From: Thiotrichaceae bacterium UBA973 | GTDB taxonomy: Bacteria; Pseudomonadota; Gammaproteobacteria; Eutrophobiales; Eutrophobiaceae | Assembly: GCA_002292815.1 (NCBI GenBank) | Contig: DBBX01000009.1 | Location: 5,256-69,255 of the forward strand | DNA length: 64,000 nucleotides | Direction of reading: 5' to 3' | In this document: positions 1 to 8,267 of the stretch, piece by piece | Position numbering within the stretch: the stretch's first letter is position 1 | Layout of the letters: every line of letters starts with the position of its first letter | Translations under genes and position numbers: made by a program | The notes under the pieces: generated by a model | What the model saw: only the letters and a program-made list of their open reading frames with translations | The model's database searches: none | What the model was told of the DNA's origin: nothing

Positions 1-23
1 TTCGATTCTGTCCCTGGCCACCA
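1..23 (+). tRNA. 3' end of a tRNA, probably tRNA-Phe (partial)
   Basis: The window opens inside a tRNA. A T-loop TTCGATT is followed by the 3' T-stem, the acceptor strand CCTGGCC, discriminator A and a genome-encoded CCA ending at 23. The implied 5' acceptor strand GGCCAGG matches what I recall of gammaproteobacterial tRNA-Phe. The anticodon lies outside the window, so the amino acid is an inference. Positions 24-166 hold no gene that I can see. Confidence 0.6.
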
Positions 24-166
24 TCATTCTTTCATAGATTGGTTTTTAGATAAGCCGATCAATTTTTTACTATTTCCCATCGATATAAAGTCGTTTTAAG
101 GCCTCTGTCTGACAATTTATAACAAGAAGGCCTAATTTTGTTTCGCAATCGATGTTAATTTCTTGT

Positions 167-1150
167 TCAGAGTAGTTGTTTTAATTTTGTTGCTCCATCC
201 AGTCCGCTAAGAAAGGCTGATTCAACCCGGCCTTTAATACACCAGTCACCAATAGCTGCGAGCCTGTTGCTATTATCGATGAAAGATCTGTCACCATACT
301 GTTTTTGGATATTCGCATAGCGCCAGCGATGCATATCAATATGCTCTGCAACCGACACATCCTGTTCAATGACAGCACTGGTTTCCTGTATGAGAAATTT
401 TGTTACTGCTTCATTATCCAGCTCAATATTTTCTTCGGCCCATTGATTCGTAGAATGGATCAGGAGCGAATAGTGACTGGCGCGGCCGGGTTTGCTGTGA
501 TTATTACATACCCAGCTAATGTCAGTCTCTTTAACCAGTGCCGCATCCCACTCCAATGGCAGTGCTTCTTTAAAGCCAAGCATCAATGAATAGCATGCGG
601 TCATGTTTTTTTCTGCGACCTCTTTGCAAAATTCGTATTCATCCGGGACCAGTTCAATAACCTGTTTGGCTGGGATTGCCAATATGACCCACTCATAACT
701 GCCGAGTACCTTTCCTTCACTGTCAGTCAGTTGCCATTGCTGTCCGTTTTTTTTTATTTCATTAACATGCGTCCCCAACTGCACGGGCAAATCTTTTGCC
801 ATGGCCTTACCAAGCGTACTCATAGAAGATGCTGCGACGTAATGAGGCACTTCATCAGTCCATGTCCAGCGATAAGTCACCTCATTCCCGGTTAATTCAA
901 CGAAACGGGCATCCCAACGTGCTACCACGTCTTGCTGGATAAAAGGTTGTAGGAATTCCTTGAAAGCCGGGGTCTTGGCGATAAAGAATTGTGCGCCATG
1001 ATCAAACTGATAGTTGTTTCTGCAGCGGGTCGCCATGCGTCCGCCATAGCCTTTTGATTTTTCATAGACCTGTACGTCGGCGACAGCCTTGAGTTCATTG
1101 GCGAGAGTCAGGCCGGCCATTCCAGCACCGATAATAGCTATTCGTTTCAT
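167..1150 (-). CDS. Renalase-like NAD(P)/FAD-dependent oxidoreductase (COG3380 type)
   Basis: This 327-residue flavoprotein starts with a Rossmann dinucleotide-binding motif (GAGMAG, residues 8-13). Glu30 is placed to bind the ribose, and a GGRMA motif around residue 36 is typical of amine-oxidase/renalase-like FAD enzymes. A second FAD-contacting segment near the C-terminus reads AAIGDWCIKGRVESAFLSG. There is no signal peptide, so it is probably cytoplasmic. The substrate is unknown; relatives are annotated only as NAD/FAD-dependent oxidoreductases. It is the last gene of a minus-strand run, 44 bp after a photolyase antenna-domain gene. From general knowledge, proteins of this type are often found beside photolyase genes, which suggests a link with flavin or redox support of light-dependent repair. 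That link is inference. Confidence 0.8.
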   Translation of the reverse strand: MKRIAIIGAGMAGLTLANELKAVADVQVYEKSKGYGGRMATRCRNNYQFDHGAQFFIAKTPAFKEFLQPFIQQDVVARWDARFVELTGNEVTYRWTWTDEVPHYVAASSMSTLGKAMAKDLPVQLGTHVNEIKKNGQQWQLTDSEGKVLGSYEWVILAIPAKQVIELVPDEYEFCKEVAEKNMTACYSLMLGFKEALPLEWDAALVKETDISWVCNNHSKPGRASHYSLLIHSTNQWAEENIELDNEAVTKFLIQETSAVIEQDVSVAEHIDMHRWRYANIQKQYGDRSFIDNSNRLAAIGDWCIKGRVESAFLSGLDGATKLKQLL

Positions 1151-1194
1151 AAGTCCAGTTTAAGTATCGCTTTGCTTAAGTACAATCCTATGTG

Positions 1195-1623
1195 TCAGGA
1201 GTCGGAGGGTTGCATCGCCAGCTTTTTAGCCTTGTTCCAGTAACGAAAGAAACGCTTCATATCCAAATCTTTGGTCAGAGACACAAAGGGAGTATCTTCA
1301 ACGATGACGACGAGCAAGCGATGTTCCAGTTCAACGATTATTTCTTGCAATAGCGGATTTGGCGTTGCCGGGATATAAATTGTTTCGCAGCTCTGATTTT
1401 CTGCGAGTCTGATCAGACCCTCTACGGTTGAGTCATGGATGATAGTCACCGGCAGTTCGCATAGGGTTTCATAGATGAAGACCAGTCGCTTAAAGCCGTA
1501 GTCCATTTTCTGCAGATAATCTTCATCCCAGAAAAAGCAGCTAATGACATCTTCGCCAGCTGCTGTATATACTGGGTGGTCATGGCGTAAGGCATCCTCA
1601 TGAAGCCAGACCAGCGCTGTCAT
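1195..1623 (-). CDS. Stand-alone photolyase-type antenna (alpha/beta) domain protein
   Basis: This 142-residue protein resembles only the N-terminal alpha/beta domain of the DNA photolyase/cryptochrome family. It opens with ALVWLHEDALRHDHPVY, which matches the family pattern (W-x-R-x-D-L-R-x-x-D-N-P). An alternating strand/helix pattern follows, ending after the segment RLLVVIVEDTPF. In ordinary photolyases this domain carries an antenna cofactor and is fused ahead of the FAD domain. Here the FAD domain is encoded by the gene just upstream, whose 3' end overlaps this start by 4 bp, so the domain order is reversed. Tight overlap implies co-translation and probably a two-subunit enzyme. Alternatively it could be a Rossmann-like protein of unrelated function, but the operon partner makes the photolyase reading more likely. 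Confidence 0.7.
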   Translation of the reverse strand: MTALVWLHEDALRHDHPVYTAAGEDVISCFFWDEDYLQKMDYGFKRLVFIYETLCELPVTIIHDSTVEGLIRLAENQSCETIYIPATPNPLLQEIIVELEHRLLVVIVEDTPFVSLTKDLDMKRFFRYWNKAKKLAMQPSDS

Positions 1624-2414
1624 TGTTCCGTTCCTTTATTTGGAAACAGATTAAGAGTCAGAATTTCATAACTGGCATCCAGCACTGCATTTTCGCTGGA
1701 GTTTGTGTTGATTTCTGCGTGCGCATACTTGCGCACGTTATCCAAATTGAATATGTACGGTTTGTTGCTAAAGGTACTGGCCACCCATTGCCAGGAGAAG
1801 TTATTACTGGCGGGATCGCCATCTATTAGGTGATGTAAAAACCATTTGGCTCCAGCCTGCCACTTTATCCTACGCCAGTGTACGATATAGGCAGCCACAT
1901 ACATACGGGTATGATTATGCATATAACCGGTTCGCAATAGCGTTTCGATGAACTGGTCAATACAGGCGACACCCGTATTTGCCGTTGCAATATCTGCCGA
2001 TAACTCATCTTCGTATTCATCAGCCTGGAAACCCGTCTTATAAGACTCAATATCGTCCCAGATATGCGTGGGGTGTCGCTGGTAAATGCGCTGCCAGTAG
2101 TCGCGCCATGCGAGCTCCTGAATAAATTTTTCAATCTGTTGCGGATCCTTGCATAGCGACAGCGCCTCGTTACGTACACGGTCGAGGGTCAACATGCCAT
2201 GGCGAATATACGGTGATAGTTTGGTTACCTTGCCGTTAAGGAAATTGCGTGTACGGCAATATTCAATCGGATCGATATCCTGCAACTGTCGTTCAGCCTG
2301 GCTAATGCCACCCGTAATCGAGCTGGCATTACTGTCTTGTAGCCAAGGACTAATTTCGCTCACATGCTTTACAAGCAGTTTACGATTGGTAAATATTTTT
2401 TCAAGTTCAATCAT
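1620..2414 (-). CDS. FAD-binding catalytic domain of a split DNA photolyase/cryptochrome
   Basis: The protein is 264 residues from the ATG at 2414. It contains the photolyase FAD domain without the antenna domain: TKLSPYIRHG (residues 64-73), ELAWRDYW (100-107), NHTRMYVAA (167-175) and DGDPASNNFSWQW (198-210). All are hallmark FAD- and DNA-lesion-binding segments. A tail containing STFSNKPYIFN follows. Full photolyases are 450-500 residues. I chose the start at 2414 because ATGATTGA there overlaps the stop of the upstream DUF4174 gene by 8 bp; an in-frame ATG at 2450 lies well inside that gene. The expected reaction is blue-light repair of pyrimidine dimers, or photoreception if it is a cryptochrome; sequence alone does not separate these. 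Confidence 0.85.
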   Translation of the reverse strand: MIELEKIFTNRKLLVKHVSEISPWLQDSNASSITGGISQAERQLQDIDPIEYCRTRNFLNGKVTKLSPYIRHGMLTLDRVRNEALSLCKDPQQIEKFIQELAWRDYWQRIYQRHPTHIWDDIESYKTGFQADEYEDELSADIATANTGVACIDQFIETLLRTGYMHNHTRMYVAAYIVHWRRIKWQAGAKWFLHHLIDGDPASNNFSWQWVASTFSNKPYIFNLDNVRKYAHAEINTNSSENAVLDASYEILTLNLFPNKGTEQ

Positions 2415-2646
2415 CCTGCTGCATCTCGTGCTGGCGCATTGGCATTGCATCTATCAGTGCAAACAATTCTTTAGTAAATACCGGTTTATGCCTGTCCAGT
2501 TTAACCTTGCCGTCTTTACCAACAAGCATAACGCTGAATTGTTTCCCGGCTACGACAAAGCGTTGATAGAAATCATCAGCTGTCAGTGACTGCTCGTTAT
2601 TATCTATCAAGAGCTTACCATCCGACATGGCGCATATGGCCGTCAT
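2407..2646 (-). CDS. DUF4174-family small protein
   Basis: This 79-residue protein contains a thioredoxin-like C-terminal half with the DUF4174 pattern: FSVMLVGKDGKVKLDRHKP followed by ELFALIDAMPMR. The function of the family is unknown. The start at 2646 is preceded by GGAGGAG six bases upstream; a longer in-frame ATG at 2661 would place that ribosome site inside the gene. It is first in the photolyase operon and overlaps the FAD-domain gene by 8 bp, so its expression is coupled to the repair genes. There is no signal peptide in this short version, whereas some relatives are longer and exported. Confidence 0.7.
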   Translation of the reverse strand: MTAICAMSDGKLLIDNNEQSLTADDFYQRFVVAGKQFSVMLVGKDGKVKLDRHKPVFTKELFALIDAMPMRQHEMQQDD

Positions 2647-3137
2647 TTCTCGCTCCTCCATGCCTGCTGCTATTTTCGTCAGTATTATATATTGTCACTG
2701 GTAATTTATGTTAATGCTATCAGGTGTGAATACCAATAGAACACGCTTTTGCCAGATGAGATCGCGCATTATGATCTCAGCATCATGAGCCAAACTATCA
2801 ATCGTAATTGTAATGGAGACCGTAAATAAAAAAAATTTCATACATTATATGATTTTTGAGCTAGAAAAAGTTCATAGCATCATATTTATTTAAATCGATA
2901 AGATTAAAGTTAAATCAAGTTAACTAATCGTCTAGATGCTTTTATTATTATCATTGAAATAGATGTATACGGAACTGAAATTGAAATAAGACTGTCCGAT
3001 ATATGCTTATCTATACAAAATTTATAGAAGTAATGCGTAACGTAAGTAAAGATTCGTCTAATCAGCTATTAGAACTTTTTTAAGCTAACCATGATTCTTA
3101 TGCTGTAGCACTTTATCATTTTTTTGGAGATAGTCAG
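2647..3137. other. Gene-free AT-rich intergenic region with one short inverted repeat
   Basis: About 490 bases lie between two divergent genes. I see no open frame worth calling. A perfect 6-bp inverted repeat, GAGATC and GATCTC, separated by 9 bases, lies at 2758-2778 and could be an operator. The rest is strongly AT-rich and must hold the promoters for the photolyase operon (leftward) and the DUF427 gene (rightward), but no convincing -35/-10 pair stood out. Confidence 0.4.
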
Positions 3138-3635
3138 ATGGTATTTATAAAAAAAGAAAAAGTCGGTCCCGGACAGGAATCAGTCTGGGACTATCCTCGA
3201 CCTCCAGCACTGCGACATTGTGATAAACGTGTTCATATCATACTTAATGGAGAGGTATTGGCTGATACTAAAACCGCCTTATGTATACTCGAAACCAGTC
3301 ATCCCCCTACCTATTACCTACCACCAGCCGATATTGATATGCAAAAACTAAAGGAAACCAGCGACAATAGTTTTTGTGAATGGAAAGGCATCGCAAACTA
3401 TTTCGATATAGTTTCGAATAACCGAGAACTTACTCATGTTGCCTGGGCTTACCATAAACCAAGTACTAGATTTATTGCTTTGAAGGACCATGTCGCTTTT
3501 TATGCACATGTTATGGATGCCTGCTATGTGGATGATGAAAAAGTTACGCCACAACCAGGCAATTTTTACGGCGGCTGGGTGACGTCCAATTTGGTTGGTC
3601 CGTTCAAGGGCGAACCGGGGACTATGGGCTGGTGA
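3138..3635 (+). CDS. DUF427 domain-containing protein
   Basis: This 165-residue protein has the DUF427 signature near its start (ESVWDYPRPP, residues 14-23). It also has the family's ILETSHPPTYYLPPADID segment, the WKG motif, and a C-terminal YGGWVTSNLVGPFKGEPGT block. DUF427 proteins are small, soluble, beta-rich proteins of unknown function, often near light- or stress-related genes. The ATG follows TTTGGAGATAGTCAG, with GGAG at good spacing. It stands alone between a long AT-rich gap and two broken genes. Nothing in the sequence defines a substrate. Confidence 0.85.
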   Translation: MVFIKKEKVGPGQESVWDYPRPPALRHCDKRVHIILNGEVLADTKTALCILETSHPPTYYLPPADIDMQKLKETSDNSFCEWKGIANYFDIVSNNRELTHVAWAYHKPSTRFIALKDHVAFYAHVMDACYVDDEKVTPQPGNFYGGWVTSNLVGPFKGEPGTMGW

Positions 3636-3658
3636 TATAATAGCCTTTAATAAATAAT

Positions 3659-4110
3659 ATAAATCATTTTAATCAAAACATTAAACCGCCTGTTTGTTTT
3701 CTCATAACGCCGTTCTTAATTATTGGCTCTCACTGCTATTTTCCGGTTATACAATTAATTGCTCCTCCCTACACATGGTTTAGAATCCCTTTGATCATAA
3801 TCGGTATCTTTTTTTATTCTGGTCAGCAATGCTATTTAAGAAAGCAGGCACATCGCAAAACCTTTCGAAGAGACAACAAGTCTTATGCGAGGTGGGTTCT
3901 ATAAGGTAACTCGAAACCCAATGTGCCTGAGTATGCTGATGGTACTATCTATTATAGCTATTATTCTTGGTTCTTTAATTCCCTTCTTGTTTATTCCATT
4001 CTTTATCTGGATAGTTCAATCTTTATTTATATTTGAAGAAAAAAATACTGGAAAAGAAATTCGGTGTTGATTATCGTCAATTCAAATGCGAAGTCAGATC
4101 CTGGCTATAA
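3659..4110 (+). pseudogene. Broken isoprenylcysteine/phospholipid methyltransferase-family membrane protein (frameshifts)
   Basis: Pieces of one small membrane methyltransferase of the ICMT/PEMT type are spread over three reading frames in the right order. First comes an N-terminal hydrophobic part containing IKPPVCFLITPF and WFRIPLIIIGIF. Then LFKKAGTSQ appears in a second frame, and KPFEETTSLMRGGFYKVTRNPM with a hydrophobic helix and FIFEEK in a third. Finally ILEKKFGVDYRQFKCEVRSWL and a stop follow at 4108-4110. The frame changes fall at or near a T run around 3809-3815, AAAA at 3857-3860 and a seven-A run near 4041-4047. No plausible start codon precedes the first piece (ATA stands where ATG is expected). 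The longest uninterrupted piece, from an ATG at 3885, is only 61 residues. It looks decayed; sequencing error cannot be excluded. Confidence 0.7.
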
Positions 4111-4179
4111 CTGAACCTATTAGAGGTAGTTTTACAAATCTTGAAAACATTACACTAACCATTTAACTTTGGTATAACT

Positions 4180-4470
4180 ATGAATAAAATACATCACATC
4201 GCATTACAATTTGATAACGTTAAGTCAGCTCTAGGCTGGAATCAAAAGCAATTCGACATCGATGTGATATATCAGGTTGCAACTTGAGCCATGTTGAAAT
4301 TTGAAAATATTTCTCTGGCTGTTGTAATAGCTGGACAACACCCGCCCCATTTGGCAGTACAGTATGAAGATGCAGAAAAATACGGTGACTTAACCCCGCA
4401 TCATGATGGTGCCGCTGCTATCTATATTGATGAACCATTTGGTTACGTTATAGAAATTATAAAAACATAG
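4180..4470 (+). pseudogene. Glyoxalase/VOC-family small protein interrupted by one in-frame TGA
   Basis: An ATG at 4180 opens a 97-codon frame that reads as a short VOC (glyoxalase-like) protein. It begins MNKIHHIALQFDNV, continues with ISLAVVIAGQHPPHLAVQYED, and ends GAAAIYIDEPFGYVIEIIKT. The frame is intact except for TGA at 4285-4287. The family usually has a Trp in the following pattern (T-W-A-L-L-K-F); here it reads T-stop-A-M-L-K-F, so a single TGG-to-TGA change explains it. The reaction of this VOC subfamily is unknown. It ends 8 bp before the exonuclease fusion gene. It is a recent null allele, a sequence error or, less likely, a readthrough product. Confidence 0.75.
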
Positions 4471-4478
4471 CTCTGAGA

Positions 4479-5873
4479 ATGTTTGCCAAGGATATCGCAT
4501 TTGTTGACATAGAAACGACGGGGGGCAATGCTACTCGAGACCGCATTATTGAACTCGCTATCCTGACAATGAAAGACGGCAAACTTGTCTCTGAGTGGCA
4601 AACACTTATTAATCCGGAAACCTGGATATCTGAACATATTCAGCATCTGACCGGCATCAACAATGACATGGTCAGTGTTGCGCCGACCTTCGAAAAAGTC
4701 AGTAAAGAAGTCCTGGAGCGTTTATCGGGCTTCGTTTTTATTGCACACAACGCGAGATTTGATTATGGATTTATCAAGAATGAGTTCAAGCGCTGTGGCG
4801 TGAAGTTTAAAGCATCTGTTTTATGCACAATGAAGCTATCCAGAACCTTGTTTCCTGATCAACAGCGTCATAACCTTGATAGCATCATGCACAGACATGG
4901 CCTCATATGCAGTGGCAGACATAGGGCTTGTGGTGACGCCCGAGTGCTGTTTGATTTTATGTGTGCTCTTTACTCACAACTAGATGCCGAAGATGTGGAC
5001 AACGTCATTACCCAATTACTTAAGAAACCTAGCCTGCCATCTCTACTATCCGAGGAGCAGATCGACAATGTACCAAGTGATTCAGGTGTTTATCAGTTTT
5101 ATGATAAGAAAGGTGTGTTGTTATATGTAGGTAAAAGTGTTCGCATGCGGGAACGCGTGCTGTCACATTTTTCCAGTGATTATCAACATACTAAAGAGAT
5201 GAAAATAAGTCAGAATATTGCTTCAATTGATTGTATCGAAACTGCGGGGGAACTGGGTGCTCTGCTGCTGGAGGCGAAGTTGATTAAGAAAGAACTACCT
5301 GTTTATAACTATCGATTGCGTCGTTATGACAGGCTTATCACAATTTACTGGGATATAGACGATGAGTATTCATTACCTACTATAAGTACAGCAAAAACTA
5401 TGGATCTTCAAAAAATCGATAAACATTTTGGTTTGTTCAAGACTAGTAAAAAAGCAAAAGAAAAATTATCGCAGTTAGCAAAAGAGCATCAACTTTGTGA
5501 AAAGTTATTGGGGCTTGAAACTGGCAAAGGTAAATGTTTCGCTTATCAGCTAAAAAGATGTCGAGGCGCATGTATAGGGCAGGAATCGGAAATGCAGCAT
5601 CGCATCCGTCTAATGCAAGCCCTCATGCCACTGCGTAACCAAGCATGGCCTTACAAAGGGCGTATAGGTATACGTGAGATCAGTGCAGACAGGAAAAAAA
5701 CCGATGTCCATTTGTTTGATCATTGGTGTTATCTAGGTACGATTCAACATGAAACTCAACTTGAGCAACTAGAATTGTTTGAAGACAATAATTTGATGTT
5801 TGATATCGATACTTATCGTATATTGGCCTCGTATCTGAAAAAAACAAAACACCCAGATATTATTCAGCTTTAA
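4479..5873 (+). CDS. DEDDh exonuclease fused to a GIY-YIG (UvrC/Cho-like) nuclease
   Basis: The protein is 464 residues with two nuclease domains. Residues 4-165 form a DnaQ-type 3'-5' exonuclease: D10 and E12 in DIETTG, HNARFD ending at D95, and H148 with D153 in HRACGD, all catalytic residues present. Residues 200-280 form a GIY-YIG endonuclease: GVY 203-205, YVG 216-218, R224/R226 and metal-binding E265. A Cys-rich motif of the UvrC/Cho type follows (C353, C361, C365). Related fusions are annotated as DNA polymerase III epsilon-like or excinuclease Cho-like proteins. The likely role is nucleotide excision or DNA end processing; the true substrate is unknown. It starts 8 bp after the broken VOC gene with a weak ribosome site. 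Confidence 0.85.
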   Translation: MFAKDIAFVDIETTGGNATRDRIIELAILTMKDGKLVSEWQTLINPETWISEHIQHLTGINNDMVSVAPTFEKVSKEVLERLSGFVFIAHNARFDYGFIKNEFKRCGVKFKASVLCTMKLSRTLFPDQQRHNLDSIMHRHGLICSGRHRACGDARVLFDFMCALYSQLDAEDVDNVITQLLKKPSLPSLLSEEQIDNVPSDSGVYQFYDKKGVLLYVGKSVRMRERVLSHFSSDYQHTKEMKISQNIASIDCIETAGELGALLLEAKLIKKELPVYNYRLRRYDRLITIYWDIDDEYSLPTISTAKTMDLQKIDKHFGLFKTSKKAKEKLSQLAKEHQLCEKLLGLETGKGKCFAYQLKRCRGACIGQESEMQHRIRLMQALMPLRNQAWPYKGRIGIREISADRKKTDVHLFDHWCYLGTIQHETQLEQLELFEDNNLMFDIDTYRILASYLKKTKHPDIIQL

Positions 5874-5900
5874 CTAATGCCATAAGAAACCTTACCTTCC

Positions 5901-5926
5901 AGAGAAAAACTGTGAATTTTTTCTCT
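5901..5926. terminator. A/T-rich hairpin between convergent genes, possible bidirectional terminator
   Basis: AGAGAAAAA at 5901-5909 pairs perfectly with TTTTTCTCT at 5918-5926 around an 8-base loop. It sits between the convergent exonuclease fusion and cyclase genes, touching the stop codon of the latter. The run of T (or of A on the other strand) lies inside the stem rather than after it, so this is a weak terminator candidate. Confidence 0.4.
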
Positions 5927-8267
5927 AACCCTTCGTCTTATGTACGAAGACTCCATTAAAGTCGTCACCAGGAGGTTCTTCAATATAGTGTTCACATCGC
6001 TCAATATAGATGTTGTATATATTTTTATTGGTCTTATCAGGCCAGTTGTCCTGAATATCCCTGAAGATCTTTAATGCATCTTCAAACTTTGCTTCTTTAT
6101 AAGCCTTGATGCCGTTATTGTAATATTCTAGCTCATCTAATAGTCGTTGTTTTTCTACCGCGCCACTTATACCGCCATCAAGACTCGAGATAACCGTATT
6201 ACCTTCAATATCTACATCATATGAAACTGAACGTGACAAATAGAGTGGCGTCTCCCATTGGGTCTTAGATAGATCTGCATAGTCGATTATTTGCCATATC
6301 TCAACAGGAACCGACTGTCCCTTAACGGTAACGAGATCTAGAAATCTAAAGATATATTTATTTTGTGGGATGCGTTCTTTGGTATGACTAGATATATTGC
6401 ACATTGAGTTATAATATTTACAGAGTGTCTCAAGACGTGCGCCCAAATTGATAGGGTCTCCAATCGCGGTATAGTCACTACGTCCACTGCTACCCATTTC
6501 GCCAACCGTTGCGATACCTGTGTTGATGCCGATGCCTATCTCAATGGGTTCAACCCCCATGTCTTCTGCCATCTTGCAGATATTAGTGAAACGTTGATCT
6601 TTTTTAACTTTTACATTGAGAGGTGCAACAGCATGTATCTGGTCAAGTGTTGCGTCAACCGACTTTTCTGCATGGTTTTTAACGATCGCAGGGGCATTCC
6701 AGTATGACATGATCGCATCACCAATAAACTTGTCGACGGTCCCTTCATACTTTGTGATGATTCTTGTCATGTCATCCATATATTGATTTAAAAACTGAAT
6801 CAACGTATTAGCATCACCTGCTGCTTCAGAAATATTGGTGAAGTTACGAACATCAGAGAAGGTAACGGAAATCTCATGTTCCTTGGCGATGAAAGCATTC
6901 TCACCACTAGCAGCATTTTTGATGATGTCTTCCATGACTTGTGGGGAAACTTTAGAGGCAAACTTACCTCTGATAAGGTTCTTTTGTTTAGTTTCAAAGA
7001 AATAGCCAGTAATAATTGATGCCAATGCGCCAATTATCAGAGTGAAGAGTGGATAGAAAATACTTAGGATAATTCCCTCAGTGAAGAGTAGATAGTTAAT
7101 GAAGTAGAGCAGTAAAAATGCTGTAACAGCAATGATAAATGGGAGAGCCAATGCGCTACTGTATCCAATAGTCATGACAACAAAAATTGCCAGAATAAGA
7201 ATGATGGTGATATTAATTCCAGGTGCTATAGCAGCGGGGATATGAAGGAAATCGCCGGCAATGATGTTGTCAACTACATTTGCATGGACTTCTACTCCTG
7301 GGTAAACAGCATCATAAGGCATGATTCTTAAATCAAGAAGACCCGCAGCCGAGGTGCCGATAAGTATAATCTTGCCTTCTATATCAGCTGGCTTGAAGTC
7401 TCCTCTGATGATATCAACCGCGGAGATGTAGTTAAAGGTAGAAGACGGGCCTCTGAAGTTAACTGCAATTCGACCATATTTATCAGTTGGTATTTCTCGC
7501 TCACCAAGATTAATTAAGCGCACGCCGAATGCATCATAAATGATCTCAATACGCTCTTCTTCGAAAGCCATACGAGCGAGTTCCAGAGCAAGAGATGGGT
7601 AGACATTGGAATCATATGTAAGTGCAAGTGGAACAGAACGGATTACGCCATCGCTATCAGGCCGGACATTAAAGAAGCCACTGGTGCTTGAGGCATTCTG
7701 GATTATTGGAATATTGGTAATGACGCCATCAGCTTCCGGAATATATTCTTGCTCCCCTTTGTTTCTTCTGATAAAGGTTGCTGTGATTTTTGGAGCCTTT
7801 TTGTGCTTATGAATTTCTCTCCCATCAAAATCAAACGTGTACCCCAGGATAGTAGGTGTTTTCGCTACAGCAGAAGCCAACAATTCATCATAGTTGATCT
7901 GTTTATCCTTAGGCACGATATCTTCGATACCAAGCTCAGATATAACGCGATGCGGGGATGATTTATCAGGTTCCGGAAACATGATATCGAACCCTATTGC
8001 GACAGCTCCTGCTTTACCTAAATTATTAATCATCTTGGCTACGTCGTTGCGTTTCCAAGGGAACTGACCGATCTCCTTGATTGAACGTTCGTCGATATCG
8101 ACAATTACAACATGTCCAGTTGGCTCAATGGTGCCACGGTTGATGAAGAGCATGTCTCGGAGTTTGTTATCAAAGACTTCAAATTGTGATGGAATGAAGA
8201 CATATATGGAGATGACTATTGCCGCAACAATGAGTCCTAGCCCGAAATAGATAAAGAACTTTTTCAC
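5925..8267 (-). CDS. CHASE2-domain class III adenylate cyclase
   Basis: This 780-residue membrane cyclase probably makes cAMP. It has one N-terminal membrane helix (residues 4-25), an extracytoplasmic CHASE2 sensor (about 30-340) and three membrane helices (about 350-423). A linker and a class III cyclase domain follow (about 465-660). Metal-binding D472 and D517, K513 and D598 (the adenine-specifying Lys/Asp pair), and transition-state N607 and R611 are all present. After the catalytic domain comes a TPR-like helical segment (around 710-760). CHASE2 ligands are unknown in general. It is a single gene with a 344-bp upstream gap. A degraded cyclic-nucleotide-binding gene and an MBL/response-regulator pair lie about 4-6 kb away. 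Confidence 0.9.
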   Translation of the reverse strand: MKKFFIYFGLGLIVAAIVISIYVFIPSQFEVFDNKLRDMLFINRGTIEPTGHVVIVDIDERSIKEIGQFPWKRNDVAKMINNLGKAGAVAIGFDIMFPEPDKSSPHRVISELGIEDIVPKDKQINYDELLASAVAKTPTILGYTFDFDGREIHKHKKAPKITATFIRRNKGEQEYIPEADGVITNIPIIQNASSTSGFFNVRPDSDGVIRSVPLALTYDSNVYPSLALELARMAFEEERIEIIYDAFGVRLINLGEREIPTDKYGRIAVNFRGPSSTFNYISAVDIIRGDFKPADIEGKIILIGTSAAGLLDLRIMPYDAVYPGVEVHANVVDNIIAGDFLHIPAAIAPGINITIILILAIFVVMTIGYSSALALPFIIAVTAFLLLYFINYLLFTEGIILSIFYPLFTLIIGALASIITGYFFETKQKNLIRGKFASKVSPQVMEDIIKNAASGENAFIAKEHEISVTFSDVRNFTNISEAAGDANTLIQFLNQYMDDMTRIITKYEGTVDKFIGDAIMSYWNAPAIVKNHAEKSVDATLDQIHAVAPLNVKVKKDQRFTNICKMAEDMGVEPIEIGIGINTGIATVGEMGSSGRSDYTAIGDPINLGARLETLCKYYNSMCNISSHTKERIPQNKYIFRFLDLVTVKGQSVPVEIWQIIDYADLSKTQWETPLYLSRSVSYDVDIEGNTVISSLDGGISGAVEKQRLLDELEYYNNGIKAYKEAKFEDALKIFRDIQDNWPDKTNKNIYNIYIERCEHYIEEPPGDDFNGVFVHKTKG

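Noticed and set aside
4285..4287. In-frame TGA as a selenocysteine or reassigned Trp codon
   Set aside because: The position fits Trp, not Cys/Sec, no SECIS-like hairpin was evident, and TGA serves as an ordinary stop in other genes here (for example gltD and the RND gene). A point mutation or error is simpler.
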